From the NCBI GenBank assembly GCA_016708465.1, contig JADJFT010000004.1, positions 124,001-188,000 on the forward strand: 64,000 bases of DNA. Direction: 5' to 3'. Of the stretch, positions 52,958 through 62,327 are shown piece after piece. The notes under the pieces were generated by a model. That model was not told the DNA's origin and did no database searches. It saw only the letters and a program-made list of their open reading frames with translations. The stretch comes from Rhodanobacteraceae bacterium. Its GTDB lineage: Bacteria; Pseudomonadota; Gammaproteobacteria; Xanthomonadales; Ahniellaceae. Position 1 is the stretch's first letter, and every line of letters starts with the position of its first letter. The position numbers and the translations under genes are program-made.

Positions 52958-53090
52958 TTCTGGGGGCGTGCTACAGCATCCTCCGCGTCTGCTGGTGTGT
53001 CGGCGAGGTTGGCGTACCAGCATGGCCGGCTACAGCGCACCGAAAATATAGGGCAGCTGCATCATCAACTTTGATTATTGGGGATTGGGC

Positions 53091-54140
53091 GTGAACAAAC
53101 TCGCAAGTTCGATCAGAAAGGCAGTAGGCGGACATGTCGTGGCCGGCGTGGTCGCCATTTGTGCCAGCACCGGCATGATCGGTGCAGCACATGGCGCAGT
53201 CGTGAACAGCGGACCCGTGAATATCGTGATTTCAGACGATACCAATGGCATATATCTTAATGTTGTGACCGGCGCAAACAGCGCACCTCCTGCACCGGCC
53301 GGTTGGGACATCAATCTTTACTCTGCCGTTATCGGGCAATTCCATTTGTGGGGATGGAATACAAACACGTTTTTCAACCCGGGCGCAGTAATTGGTGGCA
53401 ACTACAATTTGCCGCGGGGTACGGTAATTCAGGGATTGCCGACCGCTTTCTTTCGTCCGGGAGGCAGTATTAATGCTGGAGTCAACTTCACGCTCAACAG
53501 CACCGAGAATTTCATCGGATTTCGCTTCCAGAATGAAGCCAATGCCAATCAGATTCATTTCGGTTGGGCGCAGCTTTCATTCGGTCCAACGACCGGCACG
53601 CGTTCAATCATTGCCTATGCCTATGACGACGTGGCAGACACTGCGATTACGATTCCGCTTGGTGCTAGTGCCCCGCAATTCACATACTCCCCGGCGGCTG
53701 GCGGGCCGGTGAATTTCACTGGCGGAACATTGGTTGGCTCGATCGGTACAGCATCGATATCGGCGGCAATTGCCACGCCGGGAAGCGGTGCGGGTGCAGC
53801 GGCCACCACCACCACGACCTGCACTGCGCCGGGTGGCCCGTTCTCGGGCTTCGGCCAGACGGTGACGGCGGTCGGCGCCGCAGGTTCGACGACGGGCGGC
53901 CCGCTCTCCGGCTCTTGCACCTTGGGCGCTTCGCAGGTGGTGGTGACCATGACCTGTTCGGAAGATCAGGGCGGTACACCGGTTTCACGCACGTTTGACC
54001 TGACCTGTCCGGCGGGCACGGTTGCGGCGGCACCCAGTGTCCCGGTACCTGCCTTCGGTAACCCGGCGCGCATCTTGTTGGCGCTATCGGCCTTGCTGAT
54101 GGGCATGGTTACGTTGGCACTGCGCGCACGTCGCGGCTGA
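53091..54140 (+). CDS. Secreted protein with VPVPAFG C-terminal sorting tail
   Basis: 349 residues from GTG 53091 (MNKLASSIRKAVGGHVVAG), preceded by GGGGA at good distance. Signal peptide ends near IGAAHGA. The body (NIVISDDTNGIYLNVVTGAN; ENFIGFRFQNEANANQIHFG; WAQLSFGPT) looks like a secreted beta-sandwich, followed by an Ig-like Cys-containing repeat (FSGFGQTVTAVGAAGS). The tail APSVPVPAFGNPARI, a hydrophobic helix (LLALSALLMGMVTLAL) and RARRG closely matches the tail of the 44667-45851 protein. No catalytic motif is seen. Confidence 0.8.
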   Translation: MNKLASSIRKAVGGHVVAGVVAICASTGMIGAAHGAVVNSGPVNIVISDDTNGIYLNVVTGANSAPPAPAGWDINLYSAVIGQFHLWGWNTNTFFNPGAVIGGNYNLPRGTVIQGLPTAFFRPGGSINAGVNFTLNSTENFIGFRFQNEANANQIHFGWAQLSFGPTTGTRSIIAYAYDDVADTAITIPLGASAPQFTYSPAAGGPVNFTGGTLVGSIGTASISAAIATPGSGAGAAATTTTTCTAPGGPFSGFGQTVTAVGAAGSTTGGPLSGSCTLGASQVVVTMTCSEDQGGTPVSRTFDLTCPAGTVAAAPSVPVPAFGNPARILLALSALLMGMVTLALRARRG

Positions 54141-54163
54141 TCTGACTGTTGATCCGAAACACG

Positions 54164-54194
54164 AAGGGCGTCTCTGCGAAGGCGCCCTTTTTTT
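54164..54194 (+). terminator. Intrinsic terminator
   Basis: AAGGGCG and CGCCCTT form a 7-bp stem, followed by seven T (54188-54194). It lies 24 nt after the secreted protein stop and also faces the end of the convergent GGDEF-EAL gene. Confidence 0.85.
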
Positions 54195-54210
54195 GTTTCG
54201 ATTTCCGAGG

Positions 54211-56441
54211 TCAGGATGCCTGGCGCATTGCGGCGGCCGGGTCGGGTGAATCGAAGTACCGCGCCAGCGGCAATGGACGTTCGATCGCGAAGCCTTGCGC
54301 ATAGTCGACGCCGAGCGCCAGCAAATGACTGCGGATAGCTTCGGATTCGGTGTACTCGGCGATCGTCTGCTTGCGCATCACGCGGGCGATTTCAGCGATC
54401 GAGCGCACAATCGCGAGTGCCAGCGGCGACGTGTGCACATCGCGCACGAAGCTGCCGTCGATCTTGAAGTAATCCACGTCCAGCGATTGCAAATACGAGA
54501 ATGAACAGAAGCCGGCACCGAAATCGTCCAATGCGAACTTGCAGCCTAGCGCGCGAATGCGCTGGATGAAGCGTTGCGCTTGGGCGAGGTCGCGCACGGC
54601 GCTGGTCTCGGTGATTTCGAAGCACAGGCGGCTGGCCGGGAAGTGGCTTCGCGCGAGACACTCTTCGATGAATTGCGCGAAATCGTCGTCGTTGACCGAT
54701 GCACCCGACAGATTGATGCCGACCATACCGACCTGTGCGGCACATTCGCGGTGGGTATCGAGCCATTCCAGCGTTTGCGTCAGCACGGCGCGGTCGATGC
54801 GAGTGGCGAACCGGAAGCGTTCTGCAGCAGCGATGTAGGGGCCGGGTTCGAGCAACTCGCCACTGGCGACGTCTTCGATGCGCAACAGGACTTCGAAGTG
54901 ATGCAAGTTGGTCTTGCTCGTGGATTTCAACGCGATGATGCTCTGGGCGAAAAGATGCAGACGCCCCTGCTCGATGGCATCACTGATGCGTACCGCCCAG
55001 TCCATGGCATTTCGGCGGTCGTGCACTTGCGGTTCGTCGGCAGTGGCAACTTGAACACGATTGCCACCGAGTTCGTTGCCGTGAAACAGGCGGCATCAGC
55101 CTGCGCGAACAGACCGGCGAAATCGGATTCCGCGGCAATGAACGGTACCAGTCCAATACTGGTGGTCGGGGCGATCACGCGGCCCTGATGCGGGAAGCGG
55201 AAATCGGCGACGACGCGGCGCAGTTCCTGCGCCAGGCGCAAGGCTTCGCTGTGGTCGACTTTGCGCAGCAGCAACGCGAATTCGTCGCCACCAAGTCGTG
55301 CGAAAACGTCGCCGGGACGGATCACGCTGGCCAGCGCGGCTGCGAGTGACTTCAGCAATTCGTCGCCGGTTCGGTGGCTGAGGGTGTCATTGACGAGTTT
55401 GAATTGATCGAGGTCGAGATAGGCCAGGGCCATCATCTCCTGTGGATGGCGCTGCAGCGCGTGTTTCGCCCGATCTTCGAAGGCTGGGCGGTTGACCAGC
55501 CTCGTCAAGGGGTCGATGGTGGCGCGTCGCAATGCGCGCACACTGGCGGCACGGTTTTCGTTCGCAGCGGCTGACACGATTTGCGGGGTGGCGGTGATCA
55601 TGCACAGGAAGGCGATCAGGATCGTGGTGCTGCCGAGGTCGCGCGGTGGCGTCAGTCCGGCATAGCCGAGACCGATCAGCGTGGCCAGGTAGAGACCGAC
55701 GACGGTGGTGCCGAAGGCCGTCCACGGCGGTTCGAAGCGCACGGCGCTCCAAATCACGAAGACCACCGGTAACGTGGCGAAGCCGAGCGCGTAGGCACCA
55801 CTATGTCGCGACACCCATGCCACGACCACGAGTGAGGTCAGAAAAACGGCCAGCCAAAGCCATTTTTCGCTGCGTCGTGCGTAGCGGAACGGCAGTGGTA
55901 CATCCCCCGGCCAGGCACGCCAGCGATAGCTGGTCAGCACGCTGGACAGTACTGCGACGGCGCCATACAAATCGCCCAGTGCCCAACGCAATGCCGCCTC
56001 CGCAAAATCATGCGCTGGCACCATTTCGGCGACGACCAATCCGGCCGCGCCAATCGTGCTGCCGATCAGGGTCGCAATCGCCGCTGCGCTGAGGAACAGG
56101 AAGCCCGAACGCATGGTCAGATGGTCAACCGCACGCGGCGAGCGATAGTGCACCCATGCCGCAGCGACCAGGGCGGTTGTCAGGTTCGCTGCGATCGAAA
56201 ATGGAATGAAGGCCGCGGGAACTGGGCCGAGGCTGAGGTGAAAGATCAGCACCGCGACCGGGATAAACGGCCACCACCGCCAACCGAGCACGATCAGCGC
56301 GCCGATCGCAATGCCTGCGGGTGGCCAGATCAACGTCACTTGGTCCGGCCCCGAAACGAACCACGTCGCTAGCCAGGCGCCGGCGATGAACAGGGCGACC
56401 AAGAACGTGAATACAGCAACCGGATGTCGGGGCGTGGCCAC
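54211..56441 (-). CDS. MASE1-GGDEF-EAL cyclic-di-GMP turnover protein, frameshifted
   Basis: 743 residues after correction. The N-terminal about 300 residues form a MASE1-like membrane sensor with about eight helices (FTFLVALFIAGAWLATWFV; VTLIWPPAGIAIGALIVLGW). The GGDEF domain has RLGGDEFALLLR, with DPLTRLVNRPAFEDR. The EAL domain has FEVLLRIED, GINLSGAS, FEITETSAV, LDDFGAGFCSFSYLQSL, KIDGSFV and YAQGFAIERPLPLARY. The break lies at TT 55076-55077 (plus). Adding one A on the coding strand gives TANELGGNRVQVATAD and joins the domains. Both GGDEF and EAL catalytic motifs look competent, so either activity is possible. Confidence 0.9.
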
Positions 56442-56567
56442 TGGGCGAGTCTAGCCCGAAGCGTCGTGACCAGAACATCGGCGTGCCAGTGAACCGGAAT
56501 GACAGCGAGATCGGGTTGAACTTCGTGGCGGAGCGGCGTTGATTGAACGCTGATGAGTAAAAAATTA

Positions 56568-56585
56568 TATCGCTCTATCGCGATA
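56568..56585. promoter_or_regulatory. Inverted repeat TATCGC-N6-GCGATA upstream of the methionine promoter
   Basis: Perfect 6-bp arms at 56568-56573 and 56580-56585 lie 7 bp upstream of the -35 box TTGACA (56592-56597). The position fits a regulator-binding site, but no protein is assigned. Confidence 0.35.
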
Positions 56586-56591
56586 AAGAGA

Positions 56592-56620
56592 TTGACATGA
56601 CTTGGTGCGGCCGGCATGCT
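56592..56620 (+). promoter_or_regulatory. Predicted sigma-70 promoter of the metX operon
   Basis: TTGACA (56592-56597) is a perfect -35 box. With 17-nt spacing the -10 region would be CATGCT (56615-56620), a weak match. The expected start near 56627 is just ahead of the SAM riboswitch. Confidence 0.5.
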
Positions 56621-56630
56621 CGTTGCACAT

Positions 56631-56747
56631 ACCCATCAAGACCGGCGGAGGGATAGGCCCTTGGATGCCGGGGCAACCAGCGTCGCGCGCAAGCGTGGCG
56701 TCAGGTGCCAAGTCCTGCGGTGGACCTCGGTCCTCCGGAAGATGGGT
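56631..56747 (+). ncRNA. SAM-I-type (S-box) riboswitch upstream of metX
   Basis: The P1 helix pairs ACCCATC (56631-56637) with GATGGGT (56741-56747). Conserved S-box core pieces appear in order: ATCAAGA, GGCGGAGGGATAGGCCC, GCCGGGGCAACC, CAGGTGCCAAGTCC and GGAAGATGGG. It senses S-adenosylmethionine and represses the downstream methionine genes. No clear T-tract terminator follows, and metX begins about 80 nt downstream, so control of translation start is plausible. Subclass (SAM-I versus SAM-IV) needs a covariance model. Confidence 0.88.
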
Positions 56748-56826
56748 CGCATCGTTGCCGCAAGGCCGGCGCTGCGACGAATCTTCACAGGCTGCTGGAT
56801 GGGCGAGATTCCTCAAGGAGTTCGCC

Positions 56827-57879
56827 ATGTCGCTGGTCGCTGATGCTGAAACCCCGACCCTGGAGCTGCGAACCGCAGCCTATGCCGTGCCGGTGTTCAC
56901 GCCCCGCGCCGATGCGCCGGTGCCGGTTCAGCGCGGTTCCTTCCCACTGCGTGTGAATCTCCGTCACGGTGGCAGCGTCGATGTGGTCTTGCGCTGGCAG
57001 ATTCTCGGTGTGCAGGAAGCGCCGCTGTTGATCGTCCTCGGCGGCATTTCGGCGCATCGGCAACTGGCCGCGAATGCCCTCGATGCCTCGGAAGGCTGGT
57101 GGCCGCAGCAAGTGCGTCGCGGCGGTGCGCTGGATCCGTTCACGTTCCGACTGCTGTCGATCGACTGGATCGGCGCCGACGGTGCAGTAGATACTGCGAT
57201 TGACCCGGACGATCAGGCGCAGGCACTGGCCACACTACTCGAGCACTTGCAGATCACGCACGTCGCGGCCTGTATCGGCGCCTCGTATGGCGCAATGGTC
57301 GGGCAGCATCTGGCCAAGCGCCTTGGTGCGCGCCTCGGTCATCTGGTGGTGTTGAATGCAGCGCATCGCCCGCATCCATTTGCGTCGGCCTGGCGCGCGA
57401 TCCAGCGTCGCATCGTGCGCCTCGGTGCCGAGCATGAAGCTGCACATGAAGCCGTCGCGCTGGCACGACAACTGGCGGTGTTGAGCTATCGCACACCAAA
57501 TGAATTTGCGGCGCGCTTCACCGACAAGGTCGCGCTCGATGGCGGTGTCGCGCGTTGTGCTGCCGAGCCCTATCTCGATGCCCAGGGCGAGCGATTTGCC
57601 AATCGCTTCGCCGGCACCGCCTTTCTGCGCCTGTCCGAATCCATTGACCTGCACGATATCGATCCCGCCGATGTGCCGGTGCCGGTGACGGTGTTTGCGG
57701 CACGTTCGGATCAAATCGTTCCGGTCGAGGATGTGCGTGCATTCGCGGTCGCGGTGCCGCTGTTGCATCGCTATCACGAGATCGACTCGGTGTTTGGCCA
57801 TGACTCGTTTCTCAAGGAGGATGCGCAGGTGCAGGCGGTCCTGATCGATGCTCTCGCCGGTTGTGGAGGTGCAGCATGA
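56827..57879 (+). CDS. metX: Homoserine O-acyltransferase (MetX family; probably O-succinyltransferase)
   Basis: 350 residues from ATG 56827, with AAGGAG 6 nt upstream. Alpha/beta-hydrolase fold with catalytic residues in CIGASYGAMVGQHLAKR (Ser), VFAARSDQIVP (Asp) and SVFGHDSFLKE (His). It activates homoserine for methionine synthesis. In xanthomonads the MetX-like enzyme is reported to use succinyl-CoA, which fits the cystathionine gamma-synthase-like gene that follows; the acyl donor is inferred. It overlaps the next gene by 4 nt (ATGA). Confidence 0.88.
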   Translation: MSLVADAETPTLELRTAAYAVPVFTPRADAPVPVQRGSFPLRVNLRHGGSVDVVLRWQILGVQEAPLLIVLGGISAHRQLAANALDASEGWWPQQVRRGGALDPFTFRLLSIDWIGADGAVDTAIDPDDQAQALATLLEHLQITHVAACIGASYGAMVGQHLAKRLGARLGHLVVLNAAHRPHPFASAWRAIQRRIVRLGAEHEAAHEAVALARQLAVLSYRTPNEFAARFTDKVALDGGVARCAAEPYLDAQGERFANRFAGTAFLRLSESIDLHDIDPADVPVPVTVFAARSDQIVPVEDVRAFAVAVPLLHRYHEIDSVFGHDSFLKEDAQVQAVLIDALAGCGGAA

Positions 57880-59072
57880 GCGCGCGTTGTACCGCCACTG
57901 CCGCGGTGCGCGCCGGCATCGATTCCGACAATGCTTTCGGTGCGGTCGTGCCACCCATCGTGCTATCGAGCAACTTCAGCTTCGACGGCTTTGATCGCAA
58001 GCGCAAATATGACTACACGCGCAGCGGCAACCCGACGCGCGACCAGCTTGCCGAGGCATTGTCCGAACTCGAAGGCGGTGCCGGTGGGCTGATTACTGCG
58101 ACCGGCATGGCCGCAATCACGCTGGTGCTGGCCTTGATCCAGCCCGGTGAACGCTTGCTCGTGCCGCATGACTGCTACGGTGGTAGCTGGCGATTGTTCA
58201 ATGCGTTGGCGAAGAAGGGTCAGTTCGAATTGATCACCGCCGACCTGACCGACCCGCGCACTTTGTCGGAAGCGCTGGCACAGCAGCCGAAGTGGGTGTG
58301 GATCGAGACACCGTCGAATCCACTGCTGCGTCTGACCGATCTGCGCTTTGTCGCCGAGGCGGCGCATCGCATCGGTGCGACCGTGGTGGTCGACAACACT
58401 TTTCTGTCGCCGGCGCTACAGACGCCAATCGCATTTGGCGCCGATTTGGTCGTTCATTCGACGACCAAGTACATCAACGGCCATAGCGATGTCGTCGGCG
58501 GGGCGGTGATCGCGAAAGCCCCGGAACTGCATCAGCAATTGGTCTGGTGGGCGAATGCGCTCGGTCTTACCGGTTCACCGTTTGACAGTTTCCTGACGCT
58601 GCGTGGCTTGCGCACGCTGGATGCGCGCCTGCGCGTGCATCAGGAAAATGCGCTGGAAATTGCAACGTTGGCGCAACAGCACGCGGCGGTCGCGGCGGTG
58701 CATTTCCCCGGACTGGTTTCGCATCCGAACCATCAGCTTGCGCTGCGCCAGCAACGCGGCTTCGGCGCGATGTTGTCGATCGAATTGGCCGGCGGTGTCG
58801 AAGCCGTGCGCGCTTTTCTCGATGGCCTCGAACATTTCACCTTGGCCGAGTCGCTTGGCGGCGTCGAGAGCTTGGTCGCACATCCGGCGACGATGACGCA
58901 TGCGTCGATGAGTGCGGAAGCGCGCGCTGCAGCCGGTATCGGCGAAGGTCTGTTGCGCTTGTCGGTCGGCATCGAAGACGCGCGCGATCTGGTGCAAGAT
59001 CTGTTGGCGGCACTAGATCGCGCGTCAGCAGTGACTGCGAGCGCACGAAAACCAGTCGAGGTGGCGTCGTGA
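57876..59072 (+). CDS. metB: Cystathionine gamma-synthase / O-acylhomoserine sulfhydrylase-type PLP enzyme
   Basis: 398 residues from ATG 57876 (MSARCTATAAVRAGIDSD), with GGAGGTG 4 nt upstream. Cys/Met-metabolism PLP fold: DYTRSGNPTRDQLAEAL, ITATGMAAITLVL, VPHDCYGGSWRLF, ETPSNPLLRL and the PLP lysine in HSTTKYINGHSDVVGG. It joins activated homoserine with cysteine (or sulfide). MetB versus MetZ is not separable by eye. It lies between metX and hom, with 4-nt overlaps on both sides. Confidence 0.9.
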   Translation: MSARCTATAAVRAGIDSDNAFGAVVPPIVLSSNFSFDGFDRKRKYDYTRSGNPTRDQLAEALSELEGGAGGLITATGMAAITLVLALIQPGERLLVPHDCYGGSWRLFNALAKKGQFELITADLTDPRTLSEALAQQPKWVWIETPSNPLLRLTDLRFVAEAAHRIGATVVVDNTFLSPALQTPIAFGADLVVHSTTKYINGHSDVVGGAVIAKAPELHQQLVWWANALGLTGSPFDSFLTLRGLRTLDARLRVHQENALEIATLAQQHAAVAAVHFPGLVSHPNHQLALRQQRGFGAMLSIELAGGVEAVRAFLDGLEHFTLAESLGGVESLVAHPATMTHASMSAEARAAAGIGEGLLRLSVGIEDARDLVQDLLAALDRASAVTASARKPVEVAS

Positions 59073-60151
59073 GTGCAGTCCTTGCCAGTCTGCGCGAGGC
59101 CGACCGTGTGGCTGAACTGTGTCTGCTCGGCACCGGCGGCGTCGGCAAGGCAGTGCTGAATCGTTTGGCAGAATTGCAGGATGCCGGCGTCGCCCGCCAC
59201 ATCGCACTAGTCGCCGTCGCCAACTCGCGTTGTGGCCAGCGTGGCAGCACGCTGCAACCACGGCAGGCACGCGATCCGGTCGCGCTGCTGTCACGCGCGA
59301 CCTCGATGGAGTGGGTCGATGATCTGTTCTCGGTGCCGGGTTCAGCGCGGCGCATCGTGATCGATGCCACCGCCAGCGACGCCGTGGCTGCGCGCCATGC
59401 GCACTGGCTGGCGCAAGGCATCGACGTTGTGACCGCGAACAAGCTCGGTCAGGGTGGTTCGCTCCTGCGCTGGCAAGCGATTCGCGCCGCACAATCATCC
59501 GGGCGCGCGCGCTATGGCGATGCCGCCACGGTCGGTGCCGGTCTGCCACTGCTGCGCACGCTACGCGCACTCACCGCTGGTGGCGATCGCATCACGTCGA
59601 TTTCCGGCGTGCTTTCTGGTTCGTTGGCGTGGTTGTTCGATCGCTATGACGGTTCACAGCCGTTCTCCGCCTTGGTGCGTGAAGCGCGCGACCTTGGCTA
59701 TACCGAACCGGATCCGCGCGATGATCTGTCCGGTGCTGATGTCTGTCGCAAGTTATTGATTCTCGCTCGCGCCGCTGGCATCGCATTGAGTGAATCCGAG
59801 ATCAAGGTCACGCCGCTGTTCGACGCCGCGCTGGCACTGGCCACGCACACCGAGTTGGACACTGCACTGTCGCGTCTCGACGCGCCGTTGCGACTGCGTC
59901 TGGATGCGGCGAAGTCGCGTAACGTCAGCCTGCGCGTAGTCGCGCGTTGGCGCGAAGGCACGGCCACTGTCGGCTTGGAAACACTGGCGTTCGACGACGA
60001 ACTAGCGCACGCCGCCGGCACCGACAATCGTGTCGTCATTCACAGCACGCGCTATCAGCAACGTCCGCTGGGGATCCAAGGACCTGGTGCGGGCGCCGAC
60101 ATCACTGCCGCTGCGTTACTGGATGATGTGCTGAGCATCACGGCCGCTTGA
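59069..60151 (+). CDS. hom: Homoserine dehydrogenase
   Basis: 360 residues from GTG 59069, which overlaps the metB stop by 4 nt (GTGA). NAD(P) motif LCLLGTGGVGKAVLNRL, VTANKLGQGG (catalytic Lys), GDAATVGAGLPLLRTLRAL, SGVLSGSLAWLFDRYD and YTEPDPRDDLSGADVCRKLL. It reduces aspartate semialdehyde to homoserine. There is no C-terminal ACT domain, so threonine feedback is not evident; control by the SAM riboswitch on the shared leader is likely. Confidence 0.93.
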   Translation: MSAVLASLREADRVAELCLLGTGGVGKAVLNRLAELQDAGVARHIALVAVANSRCGQRGSTLQPRQARDPVALLSRATSMEWVDDLFSVPGSARRIVIDATASDAVAARHAHWLAQGIDVVTANKLGQGGSLLRWQAIRAAQSSGRARYGDAATVGAGLPLLRTLRALTAGGDRITSISGVLSGSLAWLFDRYDGSQPFSALVREARDLGYTEPDPRDDLSGADVCRKLLILARAAGIALSESEIKVTPLFDAALALATHTELDTALSRLDAPLRLRLDAAKSRNVSLRVVARWREGTATVGLETLAFDDELAHAAGTDNRVVIHSTRYQQRPLGIQGPGAGADITAAALLDDVLSITAA

Positions 60152-60159
60152 GTCGCCGA

Positions 60160-61176
60160 TCAGATCACGACCGGTTCCGGTTCCAGCGTGATCGCAAAAC
60201 GGCTGCGCACACAGGTTTGCACGTGCTGGGCGACGCGCCATAGATCGGCCCCGGTGGCGTTGCCGTGATTGACCAACACCAATGCATGTTGCGCCGAGAT
60301 GCCAGCGGCGCCATCGCGATAGCCTTTGAGGCCGCACTGCTCGATCAGCCAGCCGGCACTCAGTTTGCGCCGGCCTTCGCCAGCGTCGAAATTCGGTGCT
60401 GCGGCGTGCGTGGACAACAGGGCATTCGCGACCGCCGTCGGTACGATCGGATTCTTGAAAAAGCTTCCGGCATTGCCGATCACGCTCGGGTCTGGCAGTT
60501 TGCGGCGACGGATGCGCACGACCGCGTCGAAGACATCGCGAGCCGTTGGCGACGCAATCTGCATTGCTGCCAATTCTTCACGAATGCCTGGATAGTCGAG
60601 ATGCAACTCAGCGCCGCGTGGCAGGCGGAAGCGCAGGTTGATGACGATATAGCGATTTCGTTCATCGCTGCGCTTGAAGCGGCTGAATCGATACGCGAAT
60701 TCGCAGAAATCATGTTTGAAGATCGTCGTGCAGCGGCGCTCGCGATCGAACACCTCGACCGCATTGATGAAGCGCTCGACCTCGACGCCATAGGCACCGA
60801 TGTTCTGAATCGGCGCCGCGCCGATCGTGCCCGGAATCAAGGCAAGATTCTCCAAGCCGACATAGCCATGCGCCAGCGACCAATCGACGAATCTGTGCCA
60901 GTTCATGCCGGCACCGACTTCAAGCAGGTGTGAGTCGCGGCCCGGTGCGATGACGCGGACATGGTCGTCGATATAGCGCACGACCAGCCCGTCGTAGTCG
61001 CGTGTGAGCAATAGATTGCTGCCGCTGCCGAGCACCAATACCGGCAGACCGGCGACGCGCGGATCGGCCAGTAGCGTGGAAAGTTCGGTCGTCGAGGTGA
61101 CTTCCGCATACCAGCGCGTTCGCGCAGCAACGCCAAATGTGTTGAACGGCTTTAGCGCAACGTGTTCCTGCAACAT
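60160..61176 (-). CDS. murB: UDP-N-acetylenolpyruvoylglucosamine reductase
   Basis: 338 residues, type I MurB with a FAD-binding domain. VLVLGSGSNLLLTRDYDGLVV, IPGTIGAAPIQNIGAYGVEV, AVVRIRRRKLPDP and GNAGSFFKNPIV are intact (the latter with the catalytic Ser). It reduces enolpyruvyl-UDP-GlcNAc to UDP-MurNAc with NADPH for peptidoglycan. ATG 61176 overlaps the pyrD stop by 1 nt, so pyrD-murB are co-transcribed. Confidence 0.96.
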   Translation of the reverse strand: MLQEHVALKPFNTFGVAARTRWYAEVTSTTELSTLLADPRVAGLPVLVLGSGSNLLLTRDYDGLVVRYIDDHVRVIAPGRDSHLLEVGAGMNWHRFVDWSLAHGYVGLENLALIPGTIGAAPIQNIGAYGVEVERFINAVEVFDRERRCTTIFKHDFCEFAYRFSRFKRSDERNRYIVINLRFRLPRGAELHLDYPGIREELAAMQIASPTARDVFDAVVRIRRRKLPDPSVIGNAGSFFKNPIVPTAVANALLSTHAAAPNFDAGEGRRKLSAGWLIEQCGLKGYRDGAAGISAQHALVLVNHGNATGADLWRVAQHVQTCVRSRFAITLEPEPVVI

Positions 61177-62204
61177 CAGAAGCCTCGGCCTGCGCGGATG
61201 GCTTCGACCGAGGCGCCGATCAGTTCCGGGCCGCGATAGATCAGACCGGTATAGAACTGCACCAGCGCCGCACCGGCAGCGATCTTGGCTTGTGCATCGA
61301 CGCCGTCGAGAATGCCGCCGACGCCGATGATCGGCAGTTTGCCGTTCGTACGTTTCACCATGCCGGCTAGCACGGCAGTGGATTTCGCGAACACTGGCGC
61401 GCCACTCAGTCCGCCAGCTTCGTTGGCATGACGATGTCCTGCCACTGCACTGCGCTCAATCGTCGTGTTCGTGCAGATCAGGCCGTCGATACCGGAGGCC
61501 AGCAAGACTGCGGCAATCGCGTCCATCTCAGGCTCGGACAGGTCGGGGGCGATCTTCAGCAGCATCGGCTTGCGTCGTCCGTTTGCAGCGAGTTGCTCCT
61601 GAGCTTCGCGCAGAGTGCCGATGAATCGACGCAAGGTCTCCTCTTCCTGCAAATCGCGCAGGCCACTCGTATTTGGCGAAGAGATATTCACGGTGACATA
61701 GGTCGCGCGCTCGTAGACCGCGCGCAGGCCAATCAGATAATCATCGACCGCGCGTTCGTTTGGCGTGTCTTTGTTTTTGCCGATGTTGATGCCGAGCACG
61801 CCGGTGTAACGCGCACCGTCGAGATTCTTCAACAGCGCGTCGACACCGGCATTGTTGAAACCGAGGCGATTGATCACGGCGCGGTGCTCGGGCAGTCGGA
61901 ACATGCGCGGTTTTGGATTGCCCGGCTGCGGCTTGGGGGTGATCGTGCCGACTTCGATGAAGCCGAATCCGAGCGACGCGAGTGCATCGACATGCGCCGC
62001 GTTCTTGTCGAGACCGGCGGCGAGCCCGACCGGATTCGGAAAGTGGATGCCGAAAGCCGTGGTCGGCAGCGGTTTCGGCTTGCTCGCCAGCAATGGGTTC
62101 ATGCCCGACCGATAGGCGAGTTCGATCGCGCGCAGACCGGCGCCGTGGGCAGCTTCGGCATCGAGCGCAAACAGAAACGGGCGGGTGAGGGAATACAGGC
62201 TCAC
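61176..62204 (-). CDS. pyrD: Dihydroorotate dehydrogenase (quinone), class 2
   Basis: 342 residues from GTG 62204 (SLYSLTRPFLFALDAEAAHG). Membrane-associated FMN enzyme of pyrimidine synthesis, donating electrons to ubiquinone. N-terminal amphipathic helices are followed by NPVGLAAGLDKNAAHVDAL, GTITPKPQPGNPKPRMFRLP, NISSPNTSGLRDLQ (catalytic Ser), LKIAPDLSE, and VGGILDGVDAQAKIAAGAALVQ. Longer in-frame starts up to 62591 lack conservation and would antisense queA; GTG 62204 gives the normal family length. Confidence 0.95.
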   Translation of the reverse strand: MSLYSLTRPFLFALDAEAAHGAGLRAIELAYRSGMNPLLASKPKPLPTTAFGIHFPNPVGLAAGLDKNAAHVDALASLGFGFIEVGTITPKPQPGNPKPRMFRLPEHRAVINRLGFNNAGVDALLKNLDGARYTGVLGINIGKNKDTPNERAVDDYLIGLRAVYERATYVTVNISSPNTSGLRDLQEEETLRRFIGTLREAQEQLAANGRRKPMLLKIAPDLSEPEMDAIAAVLLASGIDGLICTNTTIERSAVAGHRHANEAGGLSGAPVFAKSTAVLAGMVKRTNGKLPIIGVGGILDGVDAQAKIAAGAALVQFYTGLIYRGPELIGASVEAIRAGRGF

Positions 62205-62327
62205 ATGGCATGCCGAGAATTGGGGCGGGTATTGAAGCACTGGCTGAATCAAGCGGCGAGCAGAACCGGGCCGGCGCCCGCGAATCGCCCGTCTGCGCAA
62301 TAATGCGCGGCCCGATTGGGCGTTTCC

